A stretch of 32,786 bases of DNA from Rhodospirillaceae bacterium (GTDB lineage Bacteria; Pseudomonadota; Alphaproteobacteria; Rhodospirillales; Rhodospirillaceae): NCBI GenBank assembly GCA_019752235.1, contig JAIEMI010000055.1, forward strand, positions 1-32,786. The letters are read 5' to 3'. Shown here in pieces: positions 32,109-32,786 of this stretch (the first letter of the stretch is position 1; every line of letters starts with the position of its first letter). The notes under the pieces were generated by a model. The model was not told where the DNA came from, did no database searches, and worked only from the letters and a program-made list of their open reading frames with translations. A program made the position numbers and the translations under genes.

Positions 32109-32494
32109 CATGGCAGTGGATTGCTGAAGAAGTTATTTTAGCGATTCACGGCGAGCAGCTTGCCGAGCATGGCGGCCCAGATGGCGTACGCGACAGAGGC
32201 CTGCTTCAATCCGCCCTCGCACGCCCACAAAATGTAGTCGGATATAAGAACTCTTCACCCGACGCGGCTGACCTTGCGGCATGCTACGGATTTGGAATTG
32301 TACGCAATCATCCTTTTGTGGACGGCAATAAACGCGTGGCGCTTGTGGTCGTAGAGCTCTTCCTAGCGCTGAATGGCTTTGACCTAATCGCAGAAGACGC
32401 TAGCTGCGTTACCGCCGTTTTAGGACTTGCCGATGGCAGCATCTCGGAAGAGGCTTTTTCGGCTTGGCTGCGCGGTAATCTCAAGAAAGTCTGA
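32105..32494 (+). CDS. doc: Doc (death-on-curing) family toxin, Fic fold
   Basis: A 129-residue Fic/Doc protein. The Fic motif HPFVDGNKR occupies residues 69-77, with EEVILAIHGEQLAEHGGPDG and VRDRGLLQSALARPQ before it, the standard death-on-curing layout. P1 Doc phosphorylates EF-Tu and blocks translation; this member keeps the His, Asp, Asn, Lys and Arg of the motif. Translation starts at GTG 32105 within the antitoxin stop (GTGA), so toxin synthesis depends on antitoxin translation. Confidence 0.93.
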   Translation: MTWQWIAEEVILAIHGEQLAEHGGPDGVRDRGLLQSALARPQNVVGYKNSSPDAADLAACYGFGIVRNHPFVDGNKRVALVVVELFLALNGFDLIAEDASCVTAVLGLADGSISEEAFSAWLRGNLKKV

Positions 32495-32530
32495 GTTTAA
32501 CCTCAGCACGCCGCGTCAGTAGTTGTGTGA

Positions 32531-32606
32531 TGGTGGACCCGACCGGAATCGAACCGGCGACCTCCGCCATGCAAAGGCGGCGCTCTCCCGTCTGAGCTAC
32601 GGGCCC
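32531..32606 (-). tRNA. tRNA-Ala(TGC)
   Basis: Read on the minus strand, a 76-base cloverleaf starts GGGCCCGTAGCTCAGACGGG. It has anticodon TGC in the loop TTTGCAT flanked by a CCGCC/GGCGG stem, a T-arm with GGTTCGATTCC, and an encoded CCA end. The acceptor stem pairs GGGCCCG with CGGGTCC. Confidence 0.95.
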
Positions 32607-32617
32607 TTGAGATGAAA

Positions 32618-32701
32618 TGGTGCGAACGGTGGGACTTGAACCCACATGGGAAGCCCACTGATTCCTATGACCAGCGCGTCTACCAATGCCGCCACGCCCG
32701 C
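32618..32701 (-). tRNA. tRNA-Leu(TAG) with A at position 33
   Basis: On the minus strand an 84-base class II tRNA has acceptor GCGGGCG/CGTTCGC (two G-U pairs), D-arm TGGCGGCATTGGTAGACGC, anticodon stem CTGGT/ATCAG, variable arm TGGG-CTT-CCCA, T-arm GTGGGTTCAAGTCCCAC, A73 and encoded CCA. The anticodon loop reads CATAGGA, placing TAG at 34-36 and A rather than the near-universal T at 33. The long variable arm and D-loop identify it as Leu. Confidence 0.88.
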
Positions 32702-32704
32702 GCT

Positions 32705-32786
32705 TTAGATGTTTAGTCCCGGCATTTTCTGGAGCGGGTTGAGATTGAATCGCTCTGGCTCTTTTGTCCAGATCTTGCAGATGTAC
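32705..32786 (-). CDS. C-terminal tail of a gene entering from the right edge
   Basis: A minus-strand frame of 26 sense codons ends at TAA 32705-32707, four bases before the tRNA-Leu 5' end. It reads YICKIWTKEPERFNLNPLQK and then MPGLNI. I have an impression of a transposase-type C-terminus but cannot name a family from so little. If it is one, a mobile element sits immediately beside the tRNA pair. Confidence 0.4.
   Translation of the reverse strand, partial: YICKIWTKEPERFNLNPLQKMPGLNI

Overview
The window looks like an accessory, catabolism-rich stretch of an alphaproteobacterial chromosome, most likely a sphingomonad (Sphingomonadales). That is an inference from two large TonB-dependent receptors, many SDRs and ene-reductases, the GGGAGGA-type ribosome sites and the density of aromatic or alicyclic degradation genes. 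I could not run any search, so the taxonomic call is soft.

Left part (1-7.0 kb, nearly all minus strand): a gene start running off the left edge, a YqjM-like old yellow enzyme, a scar where a truncated nitrilase-like gene abuts a truncated amidohydrolase (ACMSD-like) gene, two SDRs and a TonB-dependent receptor.

Centre (7.3-19.8 kb): a tight plus-strand operon of a luciferase-like flavin monooxygenase, an MhpC-like alpha/beta hydrolase, an MhpB-type extradiol dioxygenase, an HSL-family esterase and an LhgO-like FAD oxidoreductase. It meets a minus-strand SMP-30 lactonase. Then come an SDR, a MAPEG membrane protein, a second old yellow enzyme overlapping a SnoaL-like gene, and a minus-strand pair made of a RibB-like (DHBP synthase) protein with altered active-site motifs followed by a 923-residue MalT/LAL-type LuxR regulator. 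Together these look like a pathway that hydroxylates and reduces a ring compound, cleaves a catechol-type intermediate and hydrolyses the product. The usual lower-pathway hydratase and aldolase are absent from the window.

19.8-21.65 kb holds no convincing intact gene. It contains inverted and direct repeats, a C-terminal transposase remnant and a possible remnant of a 2-oxopent-4-enoate hydratase start.

Right part (21.65-31.6 kb): a zinc-free MDR oxidoreductase, an XRE-cupin regulator and a second TonB receptor on the minus strand, divergent from a translationally coupled operon of an EthD-like protein, hydantoinase A, hydantoinase B and an imidazolonepropionase-like amidohydrolase. The divergent promoter carries a perfect 19-bp palindrome and AT-rich tandem inverted repeats. 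This looks like a self-contained uptake, sensing and degradation module for an unknown substrate.

Right edge (31.8-32.8 kb): an AbrB-type antitoxin with a Doc toxin, tRNA-Ala(TGC), tRNA-Leu(TAG) with an unusual anticodon loop, and the tail of a gene running off the edge.
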